From positions 1 through 64,000 of the forward strand of contig JADJZJ010000015.1 in the NCBI GenBank assembly GCA_016715765.1: DNA of 64,000 bases, in the 5' to 3' direction. This DNA comes from Opitutaceae bacterium. Lineage in GTDB: Bacteria > Verrucomicrobiota > Verrucomicrobiia > Opitutales > Opitutaceae. Position numbers and translations under genes: made by a program. Shown here in pieces: positions 36,496-45,394 of the stretch. Each line of letters starts with the position of its first letter. The first letter of the stretch is position 1. A model generated the notes under the pieces. That model did no database searches and was not told the DNA's origin. It was given only the letters and a program-made list of their open reading frames with translations.

Positions 36496-38123
36496 TCAGG
36501 CGGCCAGCGAAGGCGAGGGCGAGGCTCTCCTGCAGCGCGCCGCGCTGATGCCGCCGGCGCGGTAGATTTCACCGACGACGTTGTCGACGGCCTGCACGGG
36601 CTTGCGCGCGAGCCAGAGGATGGCGCGGCCGCCCATGCGGTAGGGCCAGTCGAGGTCGAGGCTGATCTTCGCCTCGGGCTCGAGTTTCTTGATGAGGAGG
36701 AAGAAGCCAAGGCCGGTGAAGAGCAGGATCTGCAGCGTCTCGGAGACGTGGTAGGCCGTGTAGGGCTCAAACTCCACCGGGTAGGGCAGCATGCGGTAGA
36801 GGTAGGGCGTGTAGCAGCCGATGAAGATGCAGAGGAAGGAGGTGACGGCCATGGCGGCCATCATGTTCCACGGCGGCTCGGCGCGCCCGCTCCCAGGTCT
36901 CCGGCGAGCAGTGGTTCTTCCCAAACCAGATGAAGTACGGCACCTTCAAGCCGGTGTGGAGGAAGGTACCGGCGGAGGCGAGGAGCAGGAGGAAGCCGAC
37001 CCAGAGCTTGTGGTCCTCGAAGCCGGCCTGGACGATCATGGACTTCGACACGAAGCCGCTGAAGAGCGGAAAGGCCGAGATGGAGAGTCCGCCGATGAGA
37101 GTGAAGACGAAGGTCCACGGCATTTTCTGGTAGAGTCCGCCGAGGTCGGTGAACTTGCTCTTGCCGGTCATGTGGAGCACCGAGCCGCAGCCCATGAAGA
37201 GCAGGCCCTTGTAGAGGATGTGGGCGAAGGCGTGGGCGCAGGCGCCGTTGATGGCGAGCTCGGTGCCGAGGCCGACGCCGGCCACCATGTAGCCGACCTG
37301 GCTGATGATGTGGTAGGCGAGCAGGCGGCGGCTGTCGTTTTCCAGCACGGCGTAAACGACACCGTAGAGCGCCATGACCACGCCGAGCACCACGAGGACG
37401 TCGAGGCCGGCGAAGCCGCGGATGAGGGCGTAGACGGCGGTCTTGGTGGTGAAGGCGCAGAGGAAGACGGAACCGTTGAAGGTGGCCTCGCCGTACGCGT
37501 CGGGGAGCCAGGCGTGGAGCGGCGGGACGGCGGCGTTGAGGATGAACCCCGACCACCACGAGCCAGCCGGCCAGCCGGGGGTGATCAACGTCGAACAGGC
37601 CGAAGGCCAGGCTGCCCGTGGCGTGTAGTGCAGCATGATGCCCGCGAGCAGGGACACGCCGCCCGCCATGTGGACCAGCAAATAGCGGTAGCCGGCGCCG
37701 AGCGACTCCGGCGGCCGCGGAACCAGATCAGGAACACGGAGGAGAACGCCATCACCTCCCAGAACAGGAAGAGCGTGAGCAGGTCGCCGGCATAGATCGC
37801 ACCGATCGAGCCGGCGACGTAGGTCCAGGCGGCCATGTGCTCGGCGTTGCGCTTCACGTGCAGGCCGTAGAGCGAGCCGATGATGGCCATCAGGCCCATG
37901 ATGTAGGCGAAGACAGGCTGAGCGCGTCCACGCGGCCGAAGATGAGCGTGAACTGGAGGAAGTGCACCGCGCCGTGCGTGCCGGAGGTCAGAGTGACGAT
38001 CCGGGCGAAGGTCAGCAGCGGTACGAGGATCAGCCAGGCAGATTTCAGGCGCGCCGGCACCAGCGGCACCAGCAGGGCGCCGACCAGCAGGACCAGCGAA
38101 GGATGGAGCCAGAGGTCACTCAT
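36496..38123 (-). CDS. MrpD-type antiporter subunit of complex I operon 1 (second), frameshifted
   Basis: An antiporter-like membrane protein of the MrpD/NuoL superfamily. It starts MSDLWLHPSLVLLVGALL at 38123 and has at least three frame changes (near 37910, 37720 and 36890). TM5 keeps its Glu (LFLFWEVMAFSSVFL). The TM7 segment reads FILNAAVPPLHAWLP with Asn where most pumps have Lys. TM8 keeps Lys in FTTKTAVYALIRG. The C-terminal extension ends LEPEAKISLDLDWPYR and QAVDNVVGEIYRAGG, which resembles the lateral extension seen in this branch. It probably stands in for NuoL, which is absent from operon 1. The exact stop is uncertain because of possible further base errors. Confidence 0.75.
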
Positions 38124-38361
38124 CGTAGTAGTCCTCGCGGGTCATGATGCCGGCTTTGCCGAACGCCTTGGACAGGAGCACAATCAGCACGCAGGCGACG
38201 AAGCCGAAGACCGACCAGAAGGCGGGCAGATGCTCGGCCTTCGTATGGGCGTGATGCTTGTCGACGAACACGTCGATCAACGCCACCAGCGCCAGCACGC
38301 CGCAGGAGCCACCACGGGCGGAGGCGCGGCGGAGAAATTCGATGAGGCGGAGCAGGGTCAT
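38116..38361 (-). CDS. Small two-TM membrane protein of nuo operon 1
   Basis: An 81-residue protein that overlaps the second MrpD-type start by eight bases and is coupled to the first MrpD-type gene by ATGA. It has membrane segments at residues 17-34 and 47-65, separated by a His-rich loop (VDKHHAHTK), and ends KAGIMTREDYYDE. Similar small proteins ending in REDYYD-type sequences accompany MrpD-type genes in other nuo clusters. I infer that it is an accessory subunit. I know of no assigned function. Confidence 0.7.
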   Translation of the reverse strand: MTLLRLIEFLRRASARGGSCGVLALVALIDVFVDKHHAHTKAEHLPAFWSVFGFVACVLIVLLSKAFGKAGIMTREDYYDE

Positions 38362-39829
38362 GCAGCGGAGCCGGTTCGGGCGAGCGGCATGAAGAAATCG
38401 GGAAGATGCCGAGCACGGAGAGCACGGCGGTCAGGCAGAGGGGATCACCATCGGCGGGGCCTCGCCCTGGTGATGCCGCGGGCCGGGCCGAAGAACGCCT
38501 GGTAGACGACCGGGGCGAAGTAGGCGGTGTTGAGCAGCGTGCTGGCGATCAGGACGACGAGGATGCCGATCGAGCCGGCATCGAGGGCGCCGACGAGGAG
38601 GTAGAGCTTGGTGATGAAGCCGCCGACGGGCGGGACACCGATCATGCCGAGGGCGGCGAGAGCAAAGGCGCCGAAGGTCCACGGCATCGCGCGGCCGAGG
38701 CCGCTCATCTCGGAGATGTTCTTCTTGTGCGAGGCGACGTAGATCGCGCCGGCGCAGAAGAAGAGGGTGATCTTGGCGAAGGCGTGGTTGGCGATGTGGA
38801 CGAGGCCGCCCGAGACGGCGGTCGGCGTGAGCAGGGCGACGCCGAGGATGATGTACGAGAGCTGGCTGACCGTGGAGTAGGCGAGCCGCAGCTTCAGGTT
38901 GTCCTTGCTCAGGGCGATGACCGACGCGACGAGGATCGTGATGGAGACGAAGTAGGCGGTGGGGAGCCCGAGGTTGAGGTCGTGCATGCAGTCCACGCCG
39001 AAGATGTAGAGCATCACGCGCACCGTGGAGAACACGCCGACCTTCACGACCGCGACGGCATGGAGCAGGGCGCTGACCGGCGTGGGGGCGACCATGGCGC
39101 CGGGCAGCCAGTGGTGGAAGGGCATGATGCCGTTCTTCGCGAAACCGATCAGGCAGCAGACGTAGAGGATGGTGACGACGCCGTTGTGCACGGCGGCGGG
39201 GATGATGCCGGTGCTGGCGTTGTTGGCGAAGTCGAGCGTGCCGGAGAGCACGTAGATCAGCACCATCGCCGGCAGGATGAACGCCTTGGCGGTGGTGGTG
39301 AGGTAGGTCAGGTATTTGCGGCCGCCCTCGTAACCCTCCTCATCCTGGTGGTGGGCGACGAGCGGGTAGGTCGAGACGCTGACGATCTCGTAGAACAGAT
39401 ACAGGGTGAGCAGGTTGTCGGCGAAGGCGCAGCCGATGGCGCCGAAGAGGGCGAGGGCGAAGCAGGCGCTGAACCGGGTTTGGGCATGTTCATGCAGGCT
39501 GCGCATGTAGCCAGCGGAGTAGAAGACGGTCAGCACCCACAGGAGCGAGGCGATGACGGCGAAGATCATCGACAGAGCATCGGCACGGAGCGGGACAGCT
39601 CGGGGAACGGCGGGAAGAGCTCGAAGAGGGTGAAGTGCAGCGTAGTGCCGCCGCGGACGGCCGGCACGAGCGAGGCGACGAGACCGAAGAGGGTCACCGC
39701 GGCGACGAGGGAGACGGTTTCGCGGAGGTTGGGCTTCTTCCCGGTCGCCATGACGAGGCCGGCGCCGACGAGCGGCGCGAGCAGGGCGAGGAGGAGACGG
39801 ATGTCGTGGGCGCCGGGATCCGGTTCATG
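38358..39829 (-). CDS. MrpD-type antiporter subunit of complex I operon 1 (first), frameshifted
   Basis: An antiporter-like membrane protein of about 490 residues when frames are joined. It starts at the ATG of 39829 (MNRIP), continues in other frames through LLLALLAPLVGAGLVMATG, then ADALSMIFAVIASLLWV, and keeps the long central frame with YLFYEIVSVSTYPLV (TM5 Glu), CLIGFAKNGIMPFHHWLPG (TM7 Lys) and ALLHAVAVVKVGVFS (TM8 Lys). After the frame end at 38445 the sequence continues GEAPPMVIPLCLTAVLSVLG and stops by overlapping the small gene (ATGA, 38358). At least five base errors are needed. It follows nuoK and belongs with the MrpD-like members found in some nuo clusters. Confidence 0.78.
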
Positions 39830-39832
39830 GCG

Positions 39833-40159
39833 TCAGCCCTTGAGCTCGTTGAGCTCCGCGGGGGTGATGGAGCGGTAGTTGCGGTAGACCGCGATGATGA
39901 TGCTGAGGGCGACGGCCACCTCGGCGGCGGCGATGCCCATGATGAAGAGGACGAAAATCTGGCCGGCGGCGGGGTCGGGAGCGAAGAAACGGTTCGCCGC
40001 CATGAGGTTCAGGGAGGCCGCGGCGAAGATGATTTCGCCGGCGATCAGCATGCCGATGAGCGTGCGACGGCGGAGCAGGCCGTAGATGCCGATGGCGAGG
40101 AGCAGGGCGGCGAGGACGAGGTAGATCGCGGGTTGCTGGTGAATCTGGAGGAGTTTCAT
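39833..40159 (-). CDS. nuoK: NADH-quinone oxidoreductase subunit K, operon 1
   Basis: A 108-residue subunit with three membrane helices, homologous to MrpC. The two conserved membrane Glu residues are in IAGEIIFAAASLNL and AAAEVAVALSII. It is coupled to nuoJ by a four-base overlap, and its stop is four bases before the MrpD-type start. Length and motifs are normal. Confidence 0.95.
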   Translation of the reverse strand: MKLLQIHQQPAIYLVLAALLLAIGIYGLLRRRTLIGMLIAGEIIFAAASLNLMAANRFFAPDPAAGQIFVLFIMGIAAAEVAVALSIIIAVYRNYRSITPAELNELKG

Positions 40160-40707
40160 GGCGGTCCGGGGTGGGGTGGCGGGCCGCCGCGGGCGATGAC
40201 CAGGGCGCCGAGGATGGCGACCAGCAGCACGAGCGAGATGGCCTCGAAGGCGAGGCTGTAGGTCGTGAGGAGGGAGGCGCCGAGGGCGGCGACGGAGCCG
40301 TCATTGACGCGCTCGATCGGTGCGTCCGGCCAGGGACCGGCGAGGGCCAGCCGCGCCAGGCCGCCGCCGATGAGCAGGGCGATCAAAATGGCGACGGCGC
40401 CCCACCAGTGGCCGGATCGCACGGGTTGCGTGGAGGGCGACTCGTCGGGTTCGGCCATCATGACGGCGAAGACGATGGTGACGCAGACGGCCCCGACGTA
40501 GATCAGGATTTCCATCAGGGCGAGGAAGGGGCTGTTGAGGAAATAGTAGAGCCCGGCGAGGCCGATGCAGCAGATCATGAGTCCGGCGACGCCGCGGATG
40601 ATGCGCGTGGTGAGGACGGCGATCAGGGCGCCGGCGAGGGTGAGTCCCACGGCCAGGGCGAAGATCGCCAGGACGAGCCAGTCGGTGAAGGGGAGAGTGG
40701 TGGTCAT
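40156..40707 (-). CDS. nuoJ: NADH-quinone oxidoreductase subunit J, operon 1
   Basis: A 183-residue membrane subunit with five helices. The conserved TM3 region is LMEILIYVGAVCVTIVFAVMM-like (EILIYVGAV), including the Tyr and Gly of the pi-bulge helix that gates proton coupling. The start overlaps nuoI by ATGA and the stop overlaps nuoK by four bases, so the genes are tightly coupled. The frame is intact. Confidence 0.95.
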   Translation of the reverse strand: MTTTLPFTDWLVLAIFALAVGLTLAGALIAVLTTRIIRGVAGLMICCIGLAGLYYFLNSPFLALMEILIYVGAVCVTIVFAVMMAEPDESPSTQPVRSGHWWGAVAILIALLIGGGLARLALAGPWPDAPIERVNDGSVAALGASLLTTYSLAFEAISLVLLVAILGALVIARGGPPPHPGPP

Positions 40708-41296
40708 GGCGCTTGGGGGGGGGCGGGCGGGCAGCCAGCCCCGGTTGGCGGCGTTGGTCGGCGATTTGCGTGGTCACGCCGGCTGAAGGCGGGCGGGGCG
40801 GCCGGCGGCGGCGCGGGGGACCGGCGGGTGGGATGCGGGACCATTGCGCGGCCTCGGCTTCGACCTTTTGGTAGAGGTCCATCTTGGAGAAGTCTTCGCG
40901 GTTGCGGCTGACCACGTTGTAGTCCTTGGAGAACTCGATCGCGCCGCTGGGGCAGGCCTCGACGCAGGAGCCGCAGAGGCTGCAGGTCGTGAAATCGAGC
41001 ATGTATTTCGAGACGGACTTGCGCTTGTCGCCCTCGCGCTTGAGGCCGTCGAGGTCGATGCACCCGCTGGGGCAGGCGCGCTCGCAGATCGTGCAGGCGG
41101 TGCAGAGCGGCTTGCCGGTGGCCGGGTCCAGCACGAGCTTGATGTGGCCGCGGAAGCGCGGGGGCATCGGGAGCGTATCGTGCGGGTATTGGACCGTGAT
41201 GTTGGGCTGGGCGGCTTCGCGCGCGGTGATGCGCATGCCGATGAGGAGGCTCTTGAAGCCGTTGGCGACGTCCCGGATGGCGGAGAAAAGGCTCAT
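40704..41296 (-). CDS. nuoI: NADH-quinone oxidoreductase subunit I, operon 1, frameshifted C-terminus
   Basis: Peripheral subunit with two [4Fe-4S] clusters (N6a, N6b): CTACTICERACPSGC and CSLCGSCVEACPSGA. The first 165 residues are normal. The frame then changes in a C/G-rich run near 40830, after which a stop at 40704-40706 overlaps nuoJ by ATGA. The tail contains REP-like sequence (CGCCGGCTGAAGGC at about 40777-40790) with the same flanking sequence as the REP in nuoC, so the C-terminal extension is repeat-derived. It sits 16 bases downstream of nuoH. Confidence 0.9.
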
Positions 41297-41312
41297 GGTG
41301 TGAGTGGGTCGG

Positions 41313-42332
41313 TTACCGGAAGAGCAGGGGAATCTTCAGCATCGCGCCGGTCAGCAGGAGCGTGACCAGCGAGACGGGAATGAGGATCTTCCAGGAGAGG
41401 TTGAGCAGGCTGTAGAATTGCGTGCGGGGGAAGGTCCACCGGATCCAGATGACCGTGGAGATGAGGGCGTAGACCTTGAGGAGGAACCAGCCGAGGCCCC
41501 AGAGTCCGCCGGAGAGGTAGCCGATCGGGCTCTGCCAGCCGCCGAGGAACAGCACGGTGGCGAGGCAGCAGCCGACGACGATGTTGGCGTACTCGGCCAT
41601 GAAGAAGACGCCGAAGCCCATGCCGCCGTATTCGGTGAAGGCGCCGGCGACCAGCTCGCTCTCGGCCTCGGCCATGTCGAAGGGCGCGCGGTTGGTTTCG
41701 GCGAGCATGCAGGTGAAGAAGATCACGAACGTGACCGGCATCAGCGGGTTGACCCAGACCTTGAAGAGGTTCCAGTGCCAGAAGCCGCCGCCCTGCTGGA
41801 CGATGATTTCCTGCAGGTTCATCGTGCCCGAGACCATCAGCATGGTGATGACGACGAGCAGCATGGGGATCTCGTAGGCGACGCTCTGGGAGACGACGCG
41901 GGCGGCGGAGATGATCGAGTACTTGTTGCGCGAGGCCCAGCCGCCGAGCATGAGGGCCATGACGTTGATCGAGCCGAAGGAGAAGACGAAGAGCAGGCCG
42001 ATGTTGAGGTTGCGCGCGACGAGCGAGTCGGAGAACGGGATCGTCGCCAGGCACATCAGCGGCGGGGCCATGACCATCAGCGGCGCGGCGCGGAAGAGCA
42101 GGGAGTCGGTGCCCGGCGGGACCATGACCTGCTTGGCGAGCAGCTTGATGCCGTCCGCGAAGGGCTGCATCCAGCCACCCCAGCCGGCCTCGTTGGGACC
42201 GGGCCGGCGCTGGATGCGGCCGGCGCCCTTGCGCTCGGCGAGCACGAGGTAGGCCGCGTTGCCTCCGACGAAGGCACAGATGCCGACCAGGTATACGAGG
42301 ATGCGGATCGGCTCTAGTTCGAGGAAGCTCAT
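41313..42332 (-). CDS. nuoH: NADH-quinone oxidoreductase subunit H, operon 1
   Basis: A 339-residue membrane subunit with eight helices at the junction of the two arms, forming the quinone chamber. Motifs are ERKGAGRIQRRPGPNEAG, LAETNRAPFDMAEAESELVAGAFTEY (acidic loop, shortened: NRAPFDMAEAESELVAG) and IWIRWTFPR. The frame is intact. The ATG at 42332 is preceded by an odd C/G-rich stretch that merges into the 120-base G-tract; in a normal operon nuoG would end here. Confidence 0.95.
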   Translation of the reverse strand: MSFLELEPIRILVYLVGICAFVGGNAAYLVLAERKGAGRIQRRPGPNEAGWGGWMQPFADGIKLLAKQVMVPPGTDSLLFRAAPLMVMAPPLMCLATIPFSDSLVARNLNIGLLFVFSFGSINVMALMLGGWASRNKYSIISAARVVSQSVAYEIPMLLVVITMLMVSGTMNLQEIIVQQGGGFWHWNLFKVWVNPLMPVTFVIFFTCMLAETNRAPFDMAEAESELVAGAFTEYGGMGFGVFFMAEYANIVVGCCLATVLFLGGWQSPIGYLSGGLWGLGWFLLKVYALISTVIWIRWTFPRTQFYSLLNLSWKILIPVSLVTLLLTGAMLKIPLLFR

Positions 42333-42340
42333 GGCAGAAA

Positions 42341-42460
<120 letters not shown>

Positions 42461-42469
42461 ACGACGTTT

Positions 42470-43612
42470 TCATCGGTCGATGTCCGGAATGACGAGGTCG
42501 AGGCTTCCCATCATGGCGAGGGCGTCGGGGAGGATCATGCCCTTGCTGGCCTCCTCGTAGAGGCTGAGGTTGGAGAATGAGGGCGTGCGCAGCTTGACGC
42601 GGTAGGGCGTGTCCTTGCCGTCGCTGACGATGCGCACCATGAAGCGGCCGCGGGCGGCCTCGACGGCGTAGCAGGTGTCGCCGGGCGGAAGCTTGAGCAC
42701 GCGGGGGACCTTGGGGGCCATGACCGGGCCGGCGGTGATGCCGTCGAGGGCCTGCTCGATGATGCGGAGGCTTTGCTCCATCTCGTCCATGCGCACGAGG
42801 TAGCGGGCCATGGAATCGCACTCGGGATAGGTCGGGATCTTGAAGTCGAACCGCGGGTAGATCGAATAGGGCTCGGCCCGGCGGACGTCGTAGGCGACAC
42901 CGGCGCCGCGAATGACCGGGCCGGTGGCGCCGTACTTGCGGCAGAGTTCGGCGCTGATCTCGCCGATGTCGGTGAGGCGCTTGCGGAGGATGATGTTGTC
43001 GGTGACGAGGTCCCGGTACATCTTCAGCCGCGGCTGCATGTGCTTCACGAAGTCGCGCGTGCCGTTGAGGAAGGCGTCGTCGGCATCGTTGCAGAGCCCG
43101 CCGAAGCGGTAGTAGCAGTAGGTCAGCCGGGCGCCGCACAGGCCCTCGAGCAGGTCGAGGATCTTTTCGCGGTCGTCGAAGGCGTAGAGGATCGGCGTGA
43201 AGCCGCCCAGGTCGAGCAGCAGGGCGCCCCACCAGACCATGTGGCTGGAGATGCGGTTCAGCTCGGAGGTGATGACGCGGATGTACTCGGCGCGGATGGG
43301 CACCTCGATCTTGGCGGCCCGCTCCACGGCACCCACGAAGGCGTGGGTGTAGTGCATGGCCGAGAGGTAATCGATGCGGCTGGTGTTGGGCAGGAACTTG
43401 GCGTAGGTGCGGTTCTCGCCCATCTTCTCGTGCATCCGGTGGATGTAGCCGATGATGGGTTCGGCGCGCTGGATCCATTCGCCGTCCATCGTCATCAGCA
43501 CGCGGAGCACGCCGTGGGCGGCCGGGTGCTGCGGACCGAGGTTGAGCACGAAGGTCTCGTGCGGCGCATGATCCGGGGAGTCGGCGGCCAGGGATTCCTT
43601 GGAGGTGATCAC
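42470..43612 (-). CDS. nuoD: NADH-quinone oxidoreductase subunit D, operon 1
   Basis: A 380-residue 49-kDa-type subunit that lines the quinone site. It starts at a GTG (43612), four bases overlapping the nuoC stop. Motifs are LNLGPQHPAAHGVLRVLM (His for quinone), the EKMGENRTYAKFLP segment and, near the end, GDTCYAVEAARGRF and LVIPDIDR. The frame is intact. The end DIDR is the family's usual C-terminus (GEVDR-like), so the gene itself is complete even though it borders the G-tract. Confidence 0.95.
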   Translation of the reverse strand: MITSKESLAADSPDHAPHETFVLNLGPQHPAAHGVLRVLMTMDGEWIQRAEPIIGYIHRMHEKMGENRTYAKFLPNTSRIDYLSAMHYTHAFVGAVERAAKIEVPIRAEYIRVITSELNRISSHMVWWGALLLDLGGFTPILYAFDDREKILDLLEGLCGARLTYCYYRFGGLCNDADDAFLNGTRDFVKHMQPRLKMYRDLVTDNIILRKRLTDIGEISAELCRKYGATGPVIRGAGVAYDVRRAEPYSIYPRFDFKIPTYPECDSMARYLVRMDEMEQSLRIIEQALDGITAGPVMAPKVPRVLKLPPGDTCYAVEAARGRFMVRIVSDGKDTPYRVKLRTPSFSNLSLYEEASKGMILPDALAMMGSLDLVIPDIDR

Positions 43613-44139
43613 GGCTGATAATCCTTTCGCAGCGGATGGAAGTCGGCGTCCTCGGGGAGGAGAAACGGCTTCAGGTTGGGGTGGCCGGCGAACCGGATGC
43701 CGAAAAAGTCATGTGTCTCCCGCTCGTGCCAGTTGGCGCCGGGGAAGACCGGGGAGATCGTGGGCAGCTCGGGCTCGGCGCGGGGCACGCGCGTGCGGAC
43801 CACGGCGCGCACGGGCTCGGTCGGGTGGAAGAAGTCGTAGACGATCTCCATCTCGTTCTGGGCGATCCAGTCGACGCCTGTGACGGCATCGATGGCGAAA
43901 CCTTCGCGGTCCATGATCTCAGCGGCGGTGACGACGTCGGCGGGGGCGACGGTGGCATCGAAGTCAAAGCCACGCGTGGCGTGGGTGACGGGAAGGGGGG
44001 CGGAGGGCTGGGCTGCAGCCAGCTCTGGTTTGGCGGCGTCGGTCGGCGGATTGGGCGTGGTGAGCGCCGGCTGAAGGCCGGCGCTACGCTTCGTGAGCTC
44101 GACGAAGAGCCCGGTGAGACGTTCGACGGAGGTTTTCAT
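43609..44139 (-). CDS. nuoC: NADH-quinone oxidoreductase subunit C, operon 1, with repeat-derived insert
   Basis: A 176-residue 30-kDa-type subunit. The C-terminal half has the conserved REThDFFGI and HPxLKPFLLPED signatures (ERETHDFFGIRFAGHPNLKP, then LRKDYQP). Residues 18-50 (RSAGLQPALTTPNPPTDAAK) are encoded by a REP element at 44064-44087 and its flank, so the linker between the start and the fold is of repeat origin. The start overlaps nuoB by ATGA and the stop overlaps nuoD by four bases. Confidence 0.93.
   Translation of the reverse strand: MKTSVERLTGLFVELTKRSAGLQPALTTPNPPTDAAKPELAAAQPSAPLPVTHATRGFDFDATVAPADVVTAAEIMDREGFAIDAVTGVDWIAQNEMEIVYDFFHPTEPVRAVVRTRVPRAEPELPTISPVFPGANWHERETHDFFGIRFAGHPNLKPFLLPEDADFHPLRKDYQP
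44064..44087 (-). repeat. REP arm inside nuoC coding sequence
   Basis: CTAC at 44084-44087, preceded by GCGCCGGCTGAAGGCCGGCG, on the + strand is GTAG with its hairpin stem on the minus strand. It encodes SAGLQPAL in nuoC. A related segment with the same flank (TTGGCGGCG-TTGGTCGGCG) lies in the nuoI tail near 40750-40790. Confidence 0.7.
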
Positions 44140-44669
44140 TCCTTCAGTTTGGCGACCGGGAAGCGGCGCTTGCCGGTGATTTTCTCTTCAAGTTGCAAGA
44201 TCCCCTCGATCAGCGCTTCCGGACGCGGCGGGCAGCCGGGCACGTAGACATCGACGGGGAAGAGCTTGTCGACGCCCTCGACGACGGCGTACTGGCCCTC
44301 GAACTTGAAGGGGCCGCCGGAGAGGGCGCAGTTGCCCATGGCGATGACCCACTTGGGTTCCAGCATCTGGTCGTAGAGCAGCTTCACCGCCGGGGCCATT
44401 TTCTTGTTCACCGTGCCGGCGACGATCATGACGTCGGCCTGGCGCGGGGAGGGGCGGAAGACCTCGGCGCCGAAGCGGGAGAGGTCAAAGCGGGCCATGC
44501 CGGCGGCCATCATCTCGATGGCGCAGCAGGCGAGGCCGAAGGTGAGGGGCCAGAGGGAGTTGGCGCGACCGAGGGCGAGCAGGTCGTCGAGTTTGGCGAA
44601 CCGGACGATTTGCGAGCACTCGACGGGAATCTCCGAGGGTGTGGTGGAGGGGTTCAGTGGCGTTTCCAT
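44136..44669 (-). CDS. nuoB: NADH-quinone oxidoreductase subunit B, operon 1
   Basis: A 177-residue subunit carrying cluster N2, the last cluster before quinone. Ligands are visible in GLACCAIEMM, MGNCALSGGPF and PGCPPRPEALI. The start overlaps nuoA by 16 bases. Compared with NuoB of operon 2 (63050-63733) it is clearly a distant paralogue, so the two operons are not a recent duplication. Confidence 0.97.
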   Translation of the reverse strand: METPLNPSTTPSEIPVECSQIVRFAKLDDLLALGRANSLWPLTFGLACCAIEMMAAGMARFDLSRFGAEVFRPSPRQADVMIVAGTVNKKMAPAVKLLYDQMLEPKWVIAMGNCALSGGPFKFEGQYAVVEGVDKLFPVDVYVPGCPPRPEALIEGILQLEEKITGKRRFPVAKLKE

Positions 44670-45040
44670 TCGAAGACTCCTTTTTTCCAGGCGTAGACGA
44701 TGACGAGGGACAGGATGCCCACGAAGATGACCAGTTCGACGAAGTCACGGATGACGAACAGGCGGCCATAGACGAGGGCAACGGGGAAGAGGAACAGGAC
44801 GTCGACGGCGAAGGCGACGAAGACCAGGGCGTAGAGGTAGTAAACGGCGCTGTAGCGGATCCAGGCGTCGCCGATCGGTTCCATGCCGCACTCGATGGCC
44901 TGGCCGGTCTTGTCGAGGGTGTTGCGGGTCCAGCGCGGGGCCAGAAAGTAGACGATGATGAACGGACCGAGCGCAAAGGCCAACCCGCCGGCGCAGAACG
45001 CGATAATGTAGATCAGGTCGCCTGAAAGAACGTCATTCAT
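44654..45040 (-). CDS. nuoA: NADH-quinone oxidoreductase subunit A, operon 1
   Basis: A 128-residue membrane subunit with three helices. The conserved loop IECGMEPIGDAWIRYSAVYYLYAL binds the quinone-chamber side (shortened: ECGMEPIGDAW). It is the first gene of operon 1; the 354-base upstream region should hold its promoter. The ATG at 45040 opens a helix directly. Confidence 0.95.
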   Translation of the reverse strand: MNDVLSGDLIYIIAFCAGGLAFALGPFIIVYFLAPRWTRNTLDKTGQAIECGMEPIGDAWIRYSAVYYLYALVFVAFAVDVLFLFPVALVYGRLFVIRDFVELVIFVGILSLVIVYAWKKGVFEWKRH

Positions 45041-45259
45041 GGATGCAAACGGCCAAGCTCATCGGGTGGGTGGTGTGGGTGGAAGCCCATGATGACAGGG
45101 AATGCGTGGTTCGGCATCGCACGCCTTGCCGTTCAATCCGCATTTATTGCGCTGGGGTCGGATGCGACCATTTCCCGAGTGAAAAACCTCGCCAAAACAC
45201 CCCCGGAAACCGCCGGGCGCATTAGCAGCCATTATCTTCGCGGGACGTTAGGAAAAATT

Positions 45260-45338
45260 GTAGGGCTGGACCTTGGTCCAGCCTCGAATGTCTTCCGTGC
45301 CTCGCAGCGATAAAGGCTGCACCAAGGTGCAGCCCTAC
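45260..45338. repeat. GTAG REP pair (GGGCTGGACCTTGG stem) upstream of nuoA
   Basis: GTAGGGCTGGACCTTGG at 45260 and the inverted arm CCAAGGTGCAGCCCTAC ending at 45338. Same family as 12057-12136. The rest of 45041-45394 is the presumed nuoA1 promoter region; no clear boxes can be placed. Confidence 0.75.
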
Positions 45339-45394
45339 AGGTCGAAGTGGCAAATGACGCCCAGACTGACAATCGGGGAATGGAAACCCCTGCA

